A DNA stretch of 6,013 nucleotides from an uncultured Pseudomonas sp. (GCF_946885885.1 NZ_CAMPHN010000235.1:1-6013); one strand, 5' to 3'; shown: positions 1 to 5,923, numbered from the stretch's first letter. Notes: generated by a model from the sequence alone, not told the origin. Translations and numbers: made by a program.

Positions 1-262
1 TCTCGACGCCGGCATCCCGCGCCCTGTCTTTGGCGATTGCCAGCATCTCGCCCGAGATATCGGTGGCGAGGATATGTTTGACGTGGGGCGCGTGGGCAAT
101 TGCCGTGCTGCCGGTACCGCAGCCGAACTCGAATACCGCCCAGTCGGGGCGGAAATGCTGCTGGGTGATGGCCAGTTTCTTGCGATAGCTGATTTCGTCC
201 CGAATCGGACTTTTGGCGTACTTGGGCGCGCTCTTGTCCCAGAATTTTTGCGGGTGTATCAC
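1..262 (-). CDS. Class I SAM-dependent methyltransferase (partial, N-terminal 87 residues)
   Basis: Reading the minus strand from 262 gives an open frame that begins MIHPQKFWDKSAPKYAK and leaves the window still open. Residues 43-52 read VFEFGCGTGS, the glycine-rich motif I (E/DxGxGxG) that binds S-adenosylmethionine in Rossmann-fold methyltransferases. It is followed by ILATDIS (about 64-70), where the acidic residue after strand beta-2 normally contacts the SAM ribose, and by GEMLAIAKDRA, the helix usual in UbiE-like small-molecule methyltransferases. The start is a GTG, chosen because a GGAGG sits at 274-270 with a 7-base spacer and no in-frame ATG lies nearby. The substrate cannot be told because the substrate-binding C-terminal half is missing. 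An inverted repeat directly upstream (283-299) may control the gene. Family assignment is firm; anything more specific would be a guess. Confidence 0.85.
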   Translation of the reverse strand, partial: MIHPQKFWDKSAPKYAKSPIRDEISYRKKLAITQQHFRPDWAVFEFGCGTGSTAIAHAPHVKHILATDISGEMLAIAKDRARDAGVE

Positions 263-269
263 CTGGTTT

Positions 270-274
270 CCTCC
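270..274 (-). promoter_or_regulatory. Ribosome binding site that fixes the methyltransferase GTG start
   Basis: On the minus strand GGAGG is followed by 7 bases and then GTG at 262. This near-perfect match to the 16S rRNA tail is the reason for choosing the GTG start. Confidence 0.8.
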
Positions 275-282
275 TTGAATAC

Positions 283-299
283 TCACAAAAGCTTTGTGA
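283..299. promoter_or_regulatory. Inverted repeat TCACAAA-N3-TTTGTGA, candidate operator of the methyltransferase gene
   Basis: Two perfect 7-base arms (283-289 and 293-299) flank the spacer AGC. The repeat lies 8 bases upstream of the methyltransferase Shine-Dalgarno site, where a bound repressor could block transcription. The arms point opposite to the CRP/Vfr consensus (TGTGA-N6-TCACA) and do not match the Anr/FNR site. The site is visible in the sequence, but its role as an operator is inferred. A short mRNA hairpin just before the ribosome binding site is the other possibility. Confidence 0.4.
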
Positions 300-435
300 T
301 GGAAAAGGGCAGACCGCGGTTCGGCGAAGGTGTTCAGTAGCGGTCGTGGTCCGGCAACGATAGGGGATCATCACCGTACTGGGCTATATAGGCCGACAGG
401 CGCGGCACACGCATCCGCCGTCTGATCGATCGCTT

Positions 436-466
436 GATGGGTATCGCTGCGCTCAACCCATCCTAC
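436..466. repeat. Short intergenic hairpin repeat of the GTAGGATGGGTTGAGCG type
   Basis: GATGGGT (436-442) and ACCCATC (456-462) form perfect 7-base arms around a 13-base loop, followed by CTAC. Read on the minus strand it is GGTAGGATGGGTTGAGCGC followed by AGCGATACCCATC. I know this motif as a dispersed intergenic repeat in pseudomonads and other proteobacteria. The structure is seen directly; the claim that it is repeated in the genome is from memory, since only one copy lies in this window. Confidence 0.55.
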
Positions 467-479
467 CAATCCGTAGGTG

Positions 480-516
480 TGGCCTCGGCTGCGATGCTTT
501 CCCGCAAGCAAGGCCA
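480..516 (-). terminator. Possible terminator hairpin downstream of the ClpP-like gene
   Basis: Outer arms TGGCCT (480-485) and AGGCCA (511-516) enclose an inner stem TGCTT (495-499)/AAGCA (506-510), starting 8 bases beyond the ClpP-like stop codon in the direction of transcription. No T-tract follows on the minus strand, so this is at best a non-canonical terminator. Confidence 0.25.
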
Positions 517-524
517 AGCGCCAA

Positions 525-1097
525 TCACAGCAGCCCGTAACCCTTCAACTCCTTCTCGGTCAGCACGCGCATTCTGTGCGGTTCGATGCGTTGCATGTCC
601 TGCGCCAGGCGTGGCGGGACCTTCATCTCGCGGAAGTAAGCGGCCGGGTCGTAGCGTTGGGCTTTGTGCAGGCGCTGGGCCTGGGCGGATTCGCCGCTGG
701 GGAAGTGCGGGCGATGCAGGCCGACATGGCCTTTTACGGTCTTTTTCAGGCCGGCGGCCAGCAGGTAGATGCAGCTGCCCTGACAGACGCCGTTGGACGG
801 CACCAGGGTGTCGAAGCCGGTTTCGCGCAGCAGGCGGCCGATGCGGATGGCTTCGGGTGCGCTGCCGCCGATGCTATCGAGCAGGGCGATCTTGCGGGCG
901 AAGGTACCGGGGTTGGCTTTGATCCCGCTCAGCAGCGCTTCGTAGTCGCCAGGGGCGATTTCTTCGGAGATTTTCACGGCCAGTAGCGAGCCGAGATTGC
1001 TGTGTGGGGCGGCTTTGACCTCTACCTGGGCGAGCGGGGCCGTCGCGTACAGCATCGCCGCGCTGAGCAGGGCGGTCTGGAGAAGGGAAGTGCGCAT
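525..1097 (-). CDS. Exported ClpP/crotonase-fold protein (COG3904-like periplasmic protein)
   Basis: The 190-residue product begins MRTSLLQTALLSAAMLYATA followed by PLAQ. This is a typical Sec signal peptide: a basic N-terminus, a hydrophobic core, and cleavage probably after Ala20 or Ala23. The mature part resembles a shortened ClpP/crotonase fold. DSIGGSAPEAIRIGRLLRE (about 74-92) matches the SPGG..EA..I oxyanion-hole region. VCQGSCIYLLAAG (about 104-116) matches the ClpP nucleophile helix, with Ser108 as candidate nucleophile between Cys105 and Cys109. HVGLHRPHF (124-132) supplies candidate active-site histidines. I read it as a periplasmic relative of ClpP of unknown substrate; proteolysis has not been shown by anything here. 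The open frame extends upstream to 1175, but that start has no signal peptide at its N-terminus and would overlap the GST terminator hairpin, so 1097 is preferred. The ribosome site is weak (AGGA at 1113-1110). Confidence 0.75.
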   Translation of the reverse strand: MRTSLLQTALLSAAMLYATAPLAQVEVKAAPHSNLGSLLAVKISEEIAPGDYEALLSGIKANPGTFARKIALLDSIGGSAPEAIRIGRLLRETGFDTLVPSNGVCQGSCIYLLAAGLKKTVKGHVGLHRPHFPSGESAQAQRLHKAQRYDPAAYFREMKVPPRLAQDMQRIEPHRMRVLTEKELKGYGLL

Positions 1098-1144
1098 GGA
1101 ACGGCTGAATCCTGGGATAACGAGGGTGCGCAGAAGATACCCGC

Positions 1145-1176
1145 AGTGGCGGATCCGCGCACCTCGATCCGCCACT
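1145..1176 (-). terminator. Strong hairpin at the GST stop codon, probable terminator
   Basis: AGTGGCGGATC (1145-1155) and GATCCGCCACT (1166-1176) are perfect 11-base complementary arms around a 10-base loop. The first base of the stem in the direction of transcription is the A of the GST TGA stop. Downstream on the minus strand comes TGCGGGTATCTTCTG, which is only moderately T-rich. The hairpin probably ends, attenuates or stabilises the GST transcript and reduces read-through into the ClpP-like gene. The structure is certain; the terminator role is inferred. Confidence 0.6.
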
Positions 1177-1871
1177 CAACCGCGTTGCGGAATGTTCAAC
1201 CCGCGGATCACCGCCGGGCGCGAAACGAACGCCTTGAGTGCCCGGGTGACCTGGGGGAAGTGTTCGATCTCCACCAGTTCGCCGGCCTGGTAGAAGTCGA
1301 TCAGCGTGCGTACCCAGGGGAACACGGCGATGTCGGCGATGGTATAGGTGTCGCCCATCAGCCATTGGCGGCCATTGAGGCGCTGGTCGAGCACGCCGAG
1401 CAGGCGTTTGGCTTCGGCGACGTAGCGGTCGCGCGGGCGTTTGTCCTCGTAATCCTTGCCGGCGAACTTATGGAAGAAGCCGAGCTGGCCGAACATCGGC
1501 CCGACACCGCCCATCTGCCACATCAGCCATTGGATGGTTTCGTAGCGCCCGGCCGCGTCCTTGGGCAGCAACTGGCCGGTTTTTTCCGCGAGATAGAGCA
1601 GTATCGCGCCGGATTCGAACAGCGCCAGCGGTTTGCCGTCCGGGCCGTCGGGGTCGAGGATCGCGGGGATCTTGTTGTTCGGGTTGAGCGAGAGGAACGC
1701 CGGCGAGAATTGGTCATCGTGCTGGAAATCGACCAGATGCGGCTCGTAAGGCAGGCCGAGCTCTTCCAGCATGATCGAGACCTTGACCCCGTTCGGCGTG
1801 GGCAGCGAATAAAGCTGCAGGCGCTCGGGCTGGGTGGCGGGCCATTTTTCGGTGATGGGATGGTCTGACAT
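1176..1871 (-). CDS. Glutathione S-transferase, Nu-class (YfcG-like)
   Basis: The 231-residue protein has a thioredoxin-fold N-terminal domain (about 17-103) and an all-helical C-terminal domain (about 106-225). LQLYSLPTPNGVKVSIMLEE (19-38) carries the TPNG motif. Its Thr25 and Asn27 correspond to the Thr and Asn that bind the glutathione sulfur in YfcG, where they replace the Tyr, Ser or Cys of other GSTs. NPNNKIPAI (63-71) holds the conserved cis-proline, and FESGAILLYLAEKTG (85-99) the gamma-glutamyl-binding Glu86-Ser87. TIADIAVFPW (177-186) is the N-capping box of the C-terminal domain. YfcG itself is a disulfide-bond reductase using glutathione, so this cytoplasmic protein is more likely to act in thiol redox or detoxification than as a classical conjugating enzyme. 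The start at 1871 begins MSDHPITEK and has GGAAG 4 bases upstream (1880-1876). The longer frame to 1961 adds a non-conserved arginine-rich leader and was not used. Confidence 0.9.
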   Translation of the reverse strand: MSDHPITEKWPATQPERLQLYSLPTPNGVKVSIMLEELGLPYEPHLVDFQHDDQFSPAFLSLNPNNKIPAILDPDGPDGKPLALFESGAILLYLAEKTGQLLPKDAAGRYETIQWLMWQMGGVGPMFGQLGFFHKFAGKDYEDKRPRDRYVAEAKRLLGVLDQRLNGRQWLMGDTYTIADIAVFPWVRTLIDFYQAGELVEIEHFPQVTRALKAFVSRPAVIRGLNIPQRG

Positions 1872-2172
1872 GGCGCTTCCAATCGTTGTTTTGTGGAACC
1901 AGGCAGCTCGGCGCCGGGGCATCGAGCGGGCGTTATGGGGGCCGTGGACGCCGGCAGCCAATGTGCCGCTCGGGGTGGTGAGGGCGGGTCGCTGCGACGG
2001 ACGTTCGCACGGGTGTTGCCGGGGACAATAAAACCACCGACGCGCGTATCGAGGAAATCGATAGTCATAGTAGTCGGCATCGACCTGACTGATGGCCGCC
2101 GCGCCGCGGTTTCCCGCGTCGATGCGAATCGGTATGGTGCGGGCTTGTCTTTTCCCGGCGATGGAGCCTTTT
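1872..2172. other. Divergent intergenic region between GST and the HIT gene
   Basis: This 301-base stretch separates two divergently read genes and should contain both promoters. No convincing sigma-70 pair is visible on either strand. On the plus strand TATGGT (2133-2138) is the best -10-like hexamer but lacks a good -35. The stretch includes the inverted repeat TATCGA-N5-TCGATA (2047-2063). Open frames running through it look like high-GC shadows or unsupported 5' extensions of GST and HIT. Confidence 0.5.
2047..2063. promoter_or_regulatory. Inverted repeat TATCGA-N5-TCGATA, possible operator
   Basis: Perfect 6-base arms (2047-2052 and 2058-2063) flank GGAAA, roughly midway between the divergent GST and HIT starts. 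Its size and symmetry suit a dimeric regulator, but a repeat of this length can arise by chance and no regulator gene is adjacent. Confidence 0.25.
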
Positions 2173-2610
2173 ATGAGCCTGCATGGCGACTACGATGCAC
2201 AGAATATCTTTGCCCAGATCATCCGCGGCGAGGCCCCTTGCTACAAGCTGTACGAGGACGAGGAGGTGCTGGCGTTTCTCGATGTGTTTCCGCAGTCCTA
2301 CGGTCACACCCTGGTGATCCCCAAGCGGGTGGCGGCGCGCAATATTCTCGAGATCGATACCGATAGCCTGGCCAAGGTCATGGCGGTGGTGCAGCGGTTG
2401 ACCCGGGTGTTGATCGACGAGCTGGCGCCGGACGGCGTGCAGGTCGCACAGTTCAACGGTGCGCCGGCCGGGCAGACGGTGTTTCACCTGCATATGCATA
2501 TAGTGCCGCGCTTCGCCGGGGAAACACTCAGCGTGCATGCCGGGGGCAAGGCCGAGCCCGCCGAGCTGGAGCAATTGCAGGCGCGGTTGTTGCGCCGTTT
2601 GGCCGACTAG
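2173..2610 (+). CDS. HIT-family nucleotide-binding hydrolase
   Basis: The 145-residue protein is a typical single-domain HIT (histidine triad) protein. NIFAQIIRGEAPCYKLYEDE (11-30) and EVLAFLDVFPQSYGHTLVIPKR (31-52) are the conserved N-terminal half. The catalytic triad HLHMHIVPR (105-113) fits HxHxHxx, with His107 the expected nucleophile of the AMP-histidine intermediate. Family members (Hint/HitA branch) hydrolyse nucleoside phosphoramidates or dinucleotides in the cytoplasm; the physiological substrate here is unknown. Only one cysteine (Cys23) is present in the region where some HIT proteins carry a CxxC zinc site, so zinc binding there is unlikely. The start at 2173 is chosen because GGAG (2163-2166) lies 6 bases upstream and because HIT proteins begin at this point. 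The longer frame from 2092 has no conserved residues. The gene runs divergently from GST. Confidence 0.92.
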   Translation: MSLHGDYDAQNIFAQIIRGEAPCYKLYEDEEVLAFLDVFPQSYGHTLVIPKRVAARNILEIDTDSLAKVMAVVQRLTRVLIDELAPDGVQVAQFNGAPAGQTVFHLHMHIVPRFAGETLSVHAGGKAEPAELEQLQARLLRRLAD

Positions 2611-2695
2611 CGGCGCCGGGGCGGACGTCGCTGCGTTTCAGGGGGAACGTGTCGGCCGTCTGTCCGTCTCAACTCTATCGACGTTGTAATCGCCG

Positions 2696-2700
2696 GGAGG
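2696..2700 (+). promoter_or_regulatory. Strong Shine-Dalgarno upstream of the trehalase leader reading frame
   Basis: GGAGG is followed by 5 bases and ATG at 2706. It is the best ribosome site in the 2611-2773 leader, yet it serves an ATG that is not in the trehalase frame. The trehalase ATG at 2774 has no comparable site within 15 bases. Confidence 0.6.
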
Positions 2701-2705
2701 GATTC

Positions 2706-2777
2706 ATGAGACGGAACAATCGGCTGACACGGAGCCCAGGTCGAGCGCGGGGCGCTTGCCGGGCGCGCGGGCAATGA
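2706..2777 (+). CDS. Putative 23-residue leader peptide overlapping the trehalase start
   Basis: A short frame, MRRNNRLTRSPGRARGACRA followed by RGQ, starts 5 bases after a GGAGG site and stops at TGA 2775-2777. The trehalase ATG (2774-2776) overlaps that stop as ATGA. Such overlaps are classic for translational coupling by ribosome termination and re-initiation, which would explain why trehalase lacks its own ribosome site. The peptide has eight arginines and no similarity that I recognise, so its sequence may not matter. Another reading is that a small insertion or deletion separated an original N-terminus from the trehalase frame. Whether the peptide is made is inferred, not seen. Confidence 0.4.
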   Translation: MRRNNRLTRSPGRARGACRARGQ

Positions 2778-4387
2778 GCCGCAACGGGCAGGCCGATCCA
2801 TTCGGCAGTGCGCTGGAACGGGTCGGCGCCGCTGACACGCTGTCGCCGGCCGACCGCTACCAGGAATTATTCGTCGCAGTACAGAGCAGCCACATCTTTG
2901 CCGACAGTAAAACTTTCGTCGACTGCGCGCCGCACGGTTACCCGGAGCGCATTCTGGATGCCTACCGGGCCCAGCGCGACGATCCGGATTTCGATCTCGG
3001 CAGCTTCGTCTACGAGCATTTCAGCCTGTTCCAGTATCAGCCCGAAGAGTTCGTCGCCAACCCGAACAACACGTTGGCCGAGCACATCGACCGGCTTTGG
3101 CCGGTGTTGACCCGTCACCCGCAAAGCCACCCGCAGCGCTCCTCGCTGCTGCCGTTGCCCTGCGAATACGTAGTGCCCGGCGGCCGTTTCACCGAGCTGT
3201 ATTACTGGGACTCGCATTTCATCATGCTCGGCCTGGACGAGAGCAGGCAGTGCGAGTTGTTGCGTGCCATGGCGGACAACTTCGCCTACCTGATCGACAC
3301 CTACGGCCATGTGCCCAATGGCAACCGCTCCTATTACCTGAGCCGCTCGCAGCCGCCGGTGTTCGCCTTGATGACCGATCTGTTCGAGGAGCGCGGGATT
3401 CGCCGCGCCAGCGATTACCTGCCGCAATTGCGCAAGGAATACGCCTATTGGATGGACGGCGCCGAACTGCTCGGGCCGGGCGAATGCCATCGCCGTTGCC
3501 TGTGCCTGGAGCGAGGCGTGCTGCTCAACCGTTACTGGGACGACCGCGATACGCCGCGCGAGGAGGCTTATCGCGAAGATGTGGCGACGGCCAAGCAAAG
3601 CCCGCGACCGCCGAGTGAGGTGTACCGCGATCTGCGCGCCGCGGCCGAGTCCGGTTGGGATTTCAGTTCGCGTTGGTTGGACGACCCGCAGCATCTGTCG
3701 AGCATCCGCACCACGGCCATAGTGCCGGTGGACCTCAACAGTTTCCTCTACAAACTGGAGACGCAGATTGCCCGCTTGAGCCGGGTCAAGGGTGACGTCC
3801 AGTCGGCCGACGAATTTCATCGGCGTGCCGAGGCGCGCAAGGCTGCGGTCGACCGGTACCTGTGGAACGCCGCCGCCGGGGCGTATCTGGATTACGACTG
3901 GAAAAAGGCCGGCCCGCGGCCCAGCCTCACGGCCGCCATGCTGACGCCGCTGTTCGTGGGGATGGCCAGCGACGCGCAGGCCGGATGCGTCGCGGAGACC
4001 GTCGAGCGCGAGTTGCTGGCGCCCGGCGGTCTGGCCACCACCCAGGTGCGCAGCAACGAGCAGTGGGACCGACCCAATGGCTGGGCGCCGCTGCAATGGA
4101 TTGGCATTCGCGGCTTGCAGCGCTACGGCCGGAATGAGCTGGCCGACGAGATCGAGCAACGCTGGTTGGCGATTGTCACCGACCTGTTCGAGCGCGAAAG
4201 CAAGCTGGTGGAAAAGTATGTGCTGCGGCCTTCGGCAGATCACGCCAAGGGGGGCGAGTATCCGCTGCAGGACGGCTTCGGTTGGACCAACGGGGTGACC
4301 CGCCGCTTGATGCGGGAGGTGCCGGAGCACCAGGCCAATAGCTGCCGGGCCGGGGTTTGCCGCACGCGTAGCACTGCCGGCGAATAG
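2774..4387 (+). CDS. treF: Cytoplasmic alpha,alpha-trehalase, TreF-like (GH37)
   Basis: The 537-residue protein hydrolyses trehalose to two glucose. Both GH37 signatures are present: PGGRFTELYYWDSH (135-148) and QWDRPNGWAP (430-439). The catalytic acid is Asp296 in AESGWDFSSRW, and the base is Glu480 in LVEKY, matching D312 and E496 of E. coli TreA. HVPNGNRSYYLSRSQPP (179-195), LLNRYWDDRDTPREE (250-264) and EYPLQDGFGWTNG (495-507) are further family blocks. There is no signal peptide, and LSPADRYQELFVAVQSSHIF (23-42) resembles E. coli TreF, so a cytoplasmic enzyme is likely. The glycine-rich loop before EYPLQ is shortened to HAKGG, and EKY is followed by Val. The last 20 or so residues extend past the usual family end. 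The ATG at 2774 is preferred; an in-frame TTG at 2756 is possible. Translation is probably coupled to the overlapping leader frame. No trehalose synthesis or uptake gene is nearby. Confidence 0.93.
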   Translation: MSRNGQADPFGSALERVGAADTLSPADRYQELFVAVQSSHIFADSKTFVDCAPHGYPERILDAYRAQRDDPDFDLGSFVYEHFSLFQYQPEEFVANPNNTLAEHIDRLWPVLTRHPQSHPQRSSLLPLPCEYVVPGGRFTELYYWDSHFIMLGLDESRQCELLRAMADNFAYLIDTYGHVPNGNRSYYLSRSQPPVFALMTDLFEERGIRRASDYLPQLRKEYAYWMDGAELLGPGECHRRCLCLERGVLLNRYWDDRDTPREEAYREDVATAKQSPRPPSEVYRDLRAAAESGWDFSSRWLDDPQHLSSIRTTAIVPVDLNSFLYKLETQIARLSRVKGDVQSADEFHRRAEARKAAVDRYLWNAAAGAYLDYDWKKAGPRPSLTAAMLTPLFVGMASDAQAGCVAETVERELLAPGGLATTQVRSNEQWDRPNGWAPLQWIGIRGLQRYGRNELADEIEQRWLAIVTDLFERESKLVEKYVLRPSADHAKGGEYPLQDGFGWTNGVTRRLMREVPEHQANSCRAGVCRTRSTAGE

Positions 4388-4401
4388 CCGCGATTCACCC
4401 T

Positions 4402-4426
4402 GAACCGACACGGGCGTCCGTGGTTC
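4402..4426 (+). terminator. Possible terminator hairpin after trehalase
   Basis: CACGG (4409-4413) pairs with CCGTG (4418-4422) around a GCGT loop, and GAAC (4402-4405) can extend the stem with GTTC (4423-4426) across a 3-base bulge. It lies 14 bases after the trehalase stop. There is no T-tract, so the function is uncertain. Confidence 0.35.
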
Positions 4427-4436
4427 GAAGCTCTAT

Positions 4437-4538
4437 CAGGCCGTTGAAAAACGTAGGCGAGGCAGCCAGCGCAAGGACTCGCGCACGAGCCTGTTTTTAA
4501 CGCCGCGATGGCAACGCAGGTCGTTTTTCAACAGCCTG
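4437..4538. mobile_element. Miniature inverted-repeat element, complete copy (102 bp)
   Basis: The left end CAGGCCGTTGAAAAACG (4437-4453) and the right end, read inward on the minus strand as CAGGCTGTTGAAAAACG (4538-4522), match at 16 of 17 positions. The 4-base sequence CTAT occurs directly outside both ends (4433-4436 and 4539-4542), as expected of a target-site duplication. The element encodes no protein and looks like a non-autonomous MITE. The right half is similar to the second copy beginning at 5924, in opposite orientation. Ends with GTTGAAAAAC are familiar from dispersed intergenic repeats in pseudomonads, but I cannot assign the parent IS family from sequence alone. Confidence 0.7.
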
Positions 4539-4582
4539 CTATGGCGCTACGTTGCGCATTAACCAGGTATTCGCTTTCGGTG

Positions 4583-5923
4583 ATGAGCTTCCTCCAATGG
4601 ATGGCCGTACTCGGCACCTTGCTGCTGCTGATGGCGCTGGCCTCGACTTACGTGCGCTGGCTGCCGGTCACCACCTCGGTGCTCTACCTGGGTTTCGGCC
4701 TGCTGATCGGCCAGCTCGGCATCGGCCTGTGGCAGATCGAGTTCCAGGATATCGCCAGCTGGATGGAGCACCTGACCGAGGTCGGGGTACTGGTCTCGCT
4801 GTTCGTCAGCGGGCTGAAACTGCGCTTGCGCTTTGGTCATCCGGCCTGGATCGGCGCCTACCTGCTCGCCGGGCCGGTGATGCTCCTGACAATCGGCGGA
4901 GTGACGCTGGTCTGCCATTACCTGTTGGGCCTACCCCTGGGGCTGGCATTGCTGATCGGCGCGGTATTGGCCCCCACCGATCCGGTGCTGGCGAGTCTGG
5001 TGCAGGTCAGTAGCTCCCGCGATTGCGACCGCGTGCGCTACGGTTTGACCGGCGAGGCGGGATTCAACGATGGCGTGGCTTTCCCTTTTGTGGTTTTCGC
5101 CCTGTTGTTTATCGACTATGACGGCCTGACGTTCGTTTGGCTGGATAACTGGTTTATCGAGCGCCTGCTCTGGGCTTTGCCGGCCGGGTTGCTGGTCGGT
5201 TTCGGCCTCGGCCGACTGGTCGGGCGCCTGGCGATTTTCCTGCGGGCACGGCATGGCGATACCTCGATATCGCCCAACGACTTTCTGGCCCTGGCGCTGA
5301 TCGCGCTGTCCTACGTATTCGCCGAGTTGATCGGCGCCTGGGGCTTTCTCGCCACCTTCGCCGCGGGCGTCGGCCTGCGCCACGCGGAAATCGCCACCGT
5401 CGGTTCATCGACACCGGCCGAGGTGATGGTCTCTCACGAGGTGCCACGTTTGCCCGTCGACGGCGACCGCTGCGACTCCAGCAGCGTGAAAATCGCCGAT
5501 CCGAGCGCGGCGGCCGGGGTGTTGGTCGGCGATATCCTGTCGTTCGGCAATGTGCTCGAGCGTGCGCTGGAGGTGCTGCTGGTGACCATTCTCGGGGTGG
5601 TGGTGGCGGCGCATTGGGACTGGCGCGCACTGTTGCTCGGCGCTTTGTTGTTCGGCGCGATCCGCCCGCTGGCGGTGTGGTTGCTGCTACGCGGCGGGCT
5701 GGTCAGTCCTGGACAACGCTGGCTGCTCGGTTGGTTCGGCATTCGTGGGGTCGGCAGTCTGTATTACCTGGGTTACGCGCTCAGCCACGGTTTACCGGAG
5801 GCGCTGGCGGCCGATGCGATCGACCTGGTGCTCTCGGTGGTGGCGCTGAGCATCCTGCTGCATGGCATCAGCACCCAGCCGTTGCTGGCGCGTTATGAGC
5901 GGCGCCAGCGGCGTAACGACTAG
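4583..5923 (+). CDS. CPA1-type Na+/H+ (cation:proton) antiporter, NhaP-like
   Basis: The 446-residue inner-membrane protein has about 12 hydrophobic segments. APTDPVLAS (130-138) is the TDP motif of the unwound helix. TGEAGFNDGVAFPF (156-169) holds the ion-binding Asn162-Asp163 with Glu158 four residues before Asn, the same spacing as E154, N158 and D159 of PaNhaP. WGFLATFAAG (253-262), GAIRPL (358-363) and WFGIRGVGSLYYLGYAL (384-400) are further family hallmarks. It should exchange Na+ (or K+/Li+) for protons, for pH and salt homeostasis. A hydrophilic loop of roughly 50 residues (267-318), probably cytoplasmic, separates the transport segments, as is common in this group. The start is uncertain: ATG 4583 places the first membrane helix at the N-terminus, but its ribosome site is weak. 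In-frame ATGs at 4541 and 4508 would add residues from flanking and MITE sequence and are not preferred. The gene is bracketed by two inverted copies of the miniature element. Confidence 0.9.
   Translation: MSFLQWMAVLGTLLLLMALASTYVRWLPVTTSVLYLGFGLLIGQLGIGLWQIEFQDIASWMEHLTEVGVLVSLFVSGLKLRLRFGHPAWIGAYLLAGPVMLLTIGGVTLVCHYLLGLPLGLALLIGAVLAPTDPVLASLVQVSSSRDCDRVRYGLTGEAGFNDGVAFPFVVFALLFIDYDGLTFVWLDNWFIERLLWALPAGLLVGFGLGRLVGRLAIFLRARHGDTSISPNDFLALALIALSYVFAELIGAWGFLATFAAGVGLRHAEIATVGSSTPAEVMVSHEVPRLPVDGDRCDSSSVKIADPSAAAGVLVGDILSFGNVLERALEVLLVTILGVVVAAHWDWRALLLGALLFGAIRPLAVWLLLRGGLVSPGQRWLLGWFGIRGVGSLYYLGYALSHGLPEALAADAIDLVLSVVALSILLHGISTQPLLARYERRQRRND

Noticed and set aside
510..527. Minus-strand TTGGCGC..TTGCT resembling a sigma-54 promoter pointing toward the methyltransferase gene
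   Set aside because: The distance between the GG and GC elements is one base longer than the strict sigma-54 spacing, and it lies at the end of the ClpP-like gene about 250 bases from the next start.
1002..1868. 288-codon plus-strand frame antisense to GST
   Set aside because: It is a shadow of a clear GST on the other strand, without a family motif or ribosome site.
1523..2080. Long minus-strand frame beginning MPTTMTIDFLDTRVGGF, overlapping GST
   Set aside because: Most of it is a shifted-frame shadow of GST with a Ser/Arg/Pro-rich composition; the first part shows no family I recognise and no ribosome site.
2592..2616. GCGCCG/CGGCGC inverted repeat across the HIT stop codon as a terminator
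   Set aside because: The 6-base stem has a 13-base loop and no T-tract; in DNA this GC-rich it is close to chance expectation.
2685..2690. TGTAAT as a -10 box for trehalase
   Set aside because: A transcript starting there would begin inside or after the GGAGG site, and no -35 hexamer is found about 17 bases upstream.
2867..4411. 514-codon open frame antisense to trehalase
   Set aside because: It is the complement of a high-GC gene with both GH37 signatures; the antisense translation has no recognisable domain and is explained by codon bias.
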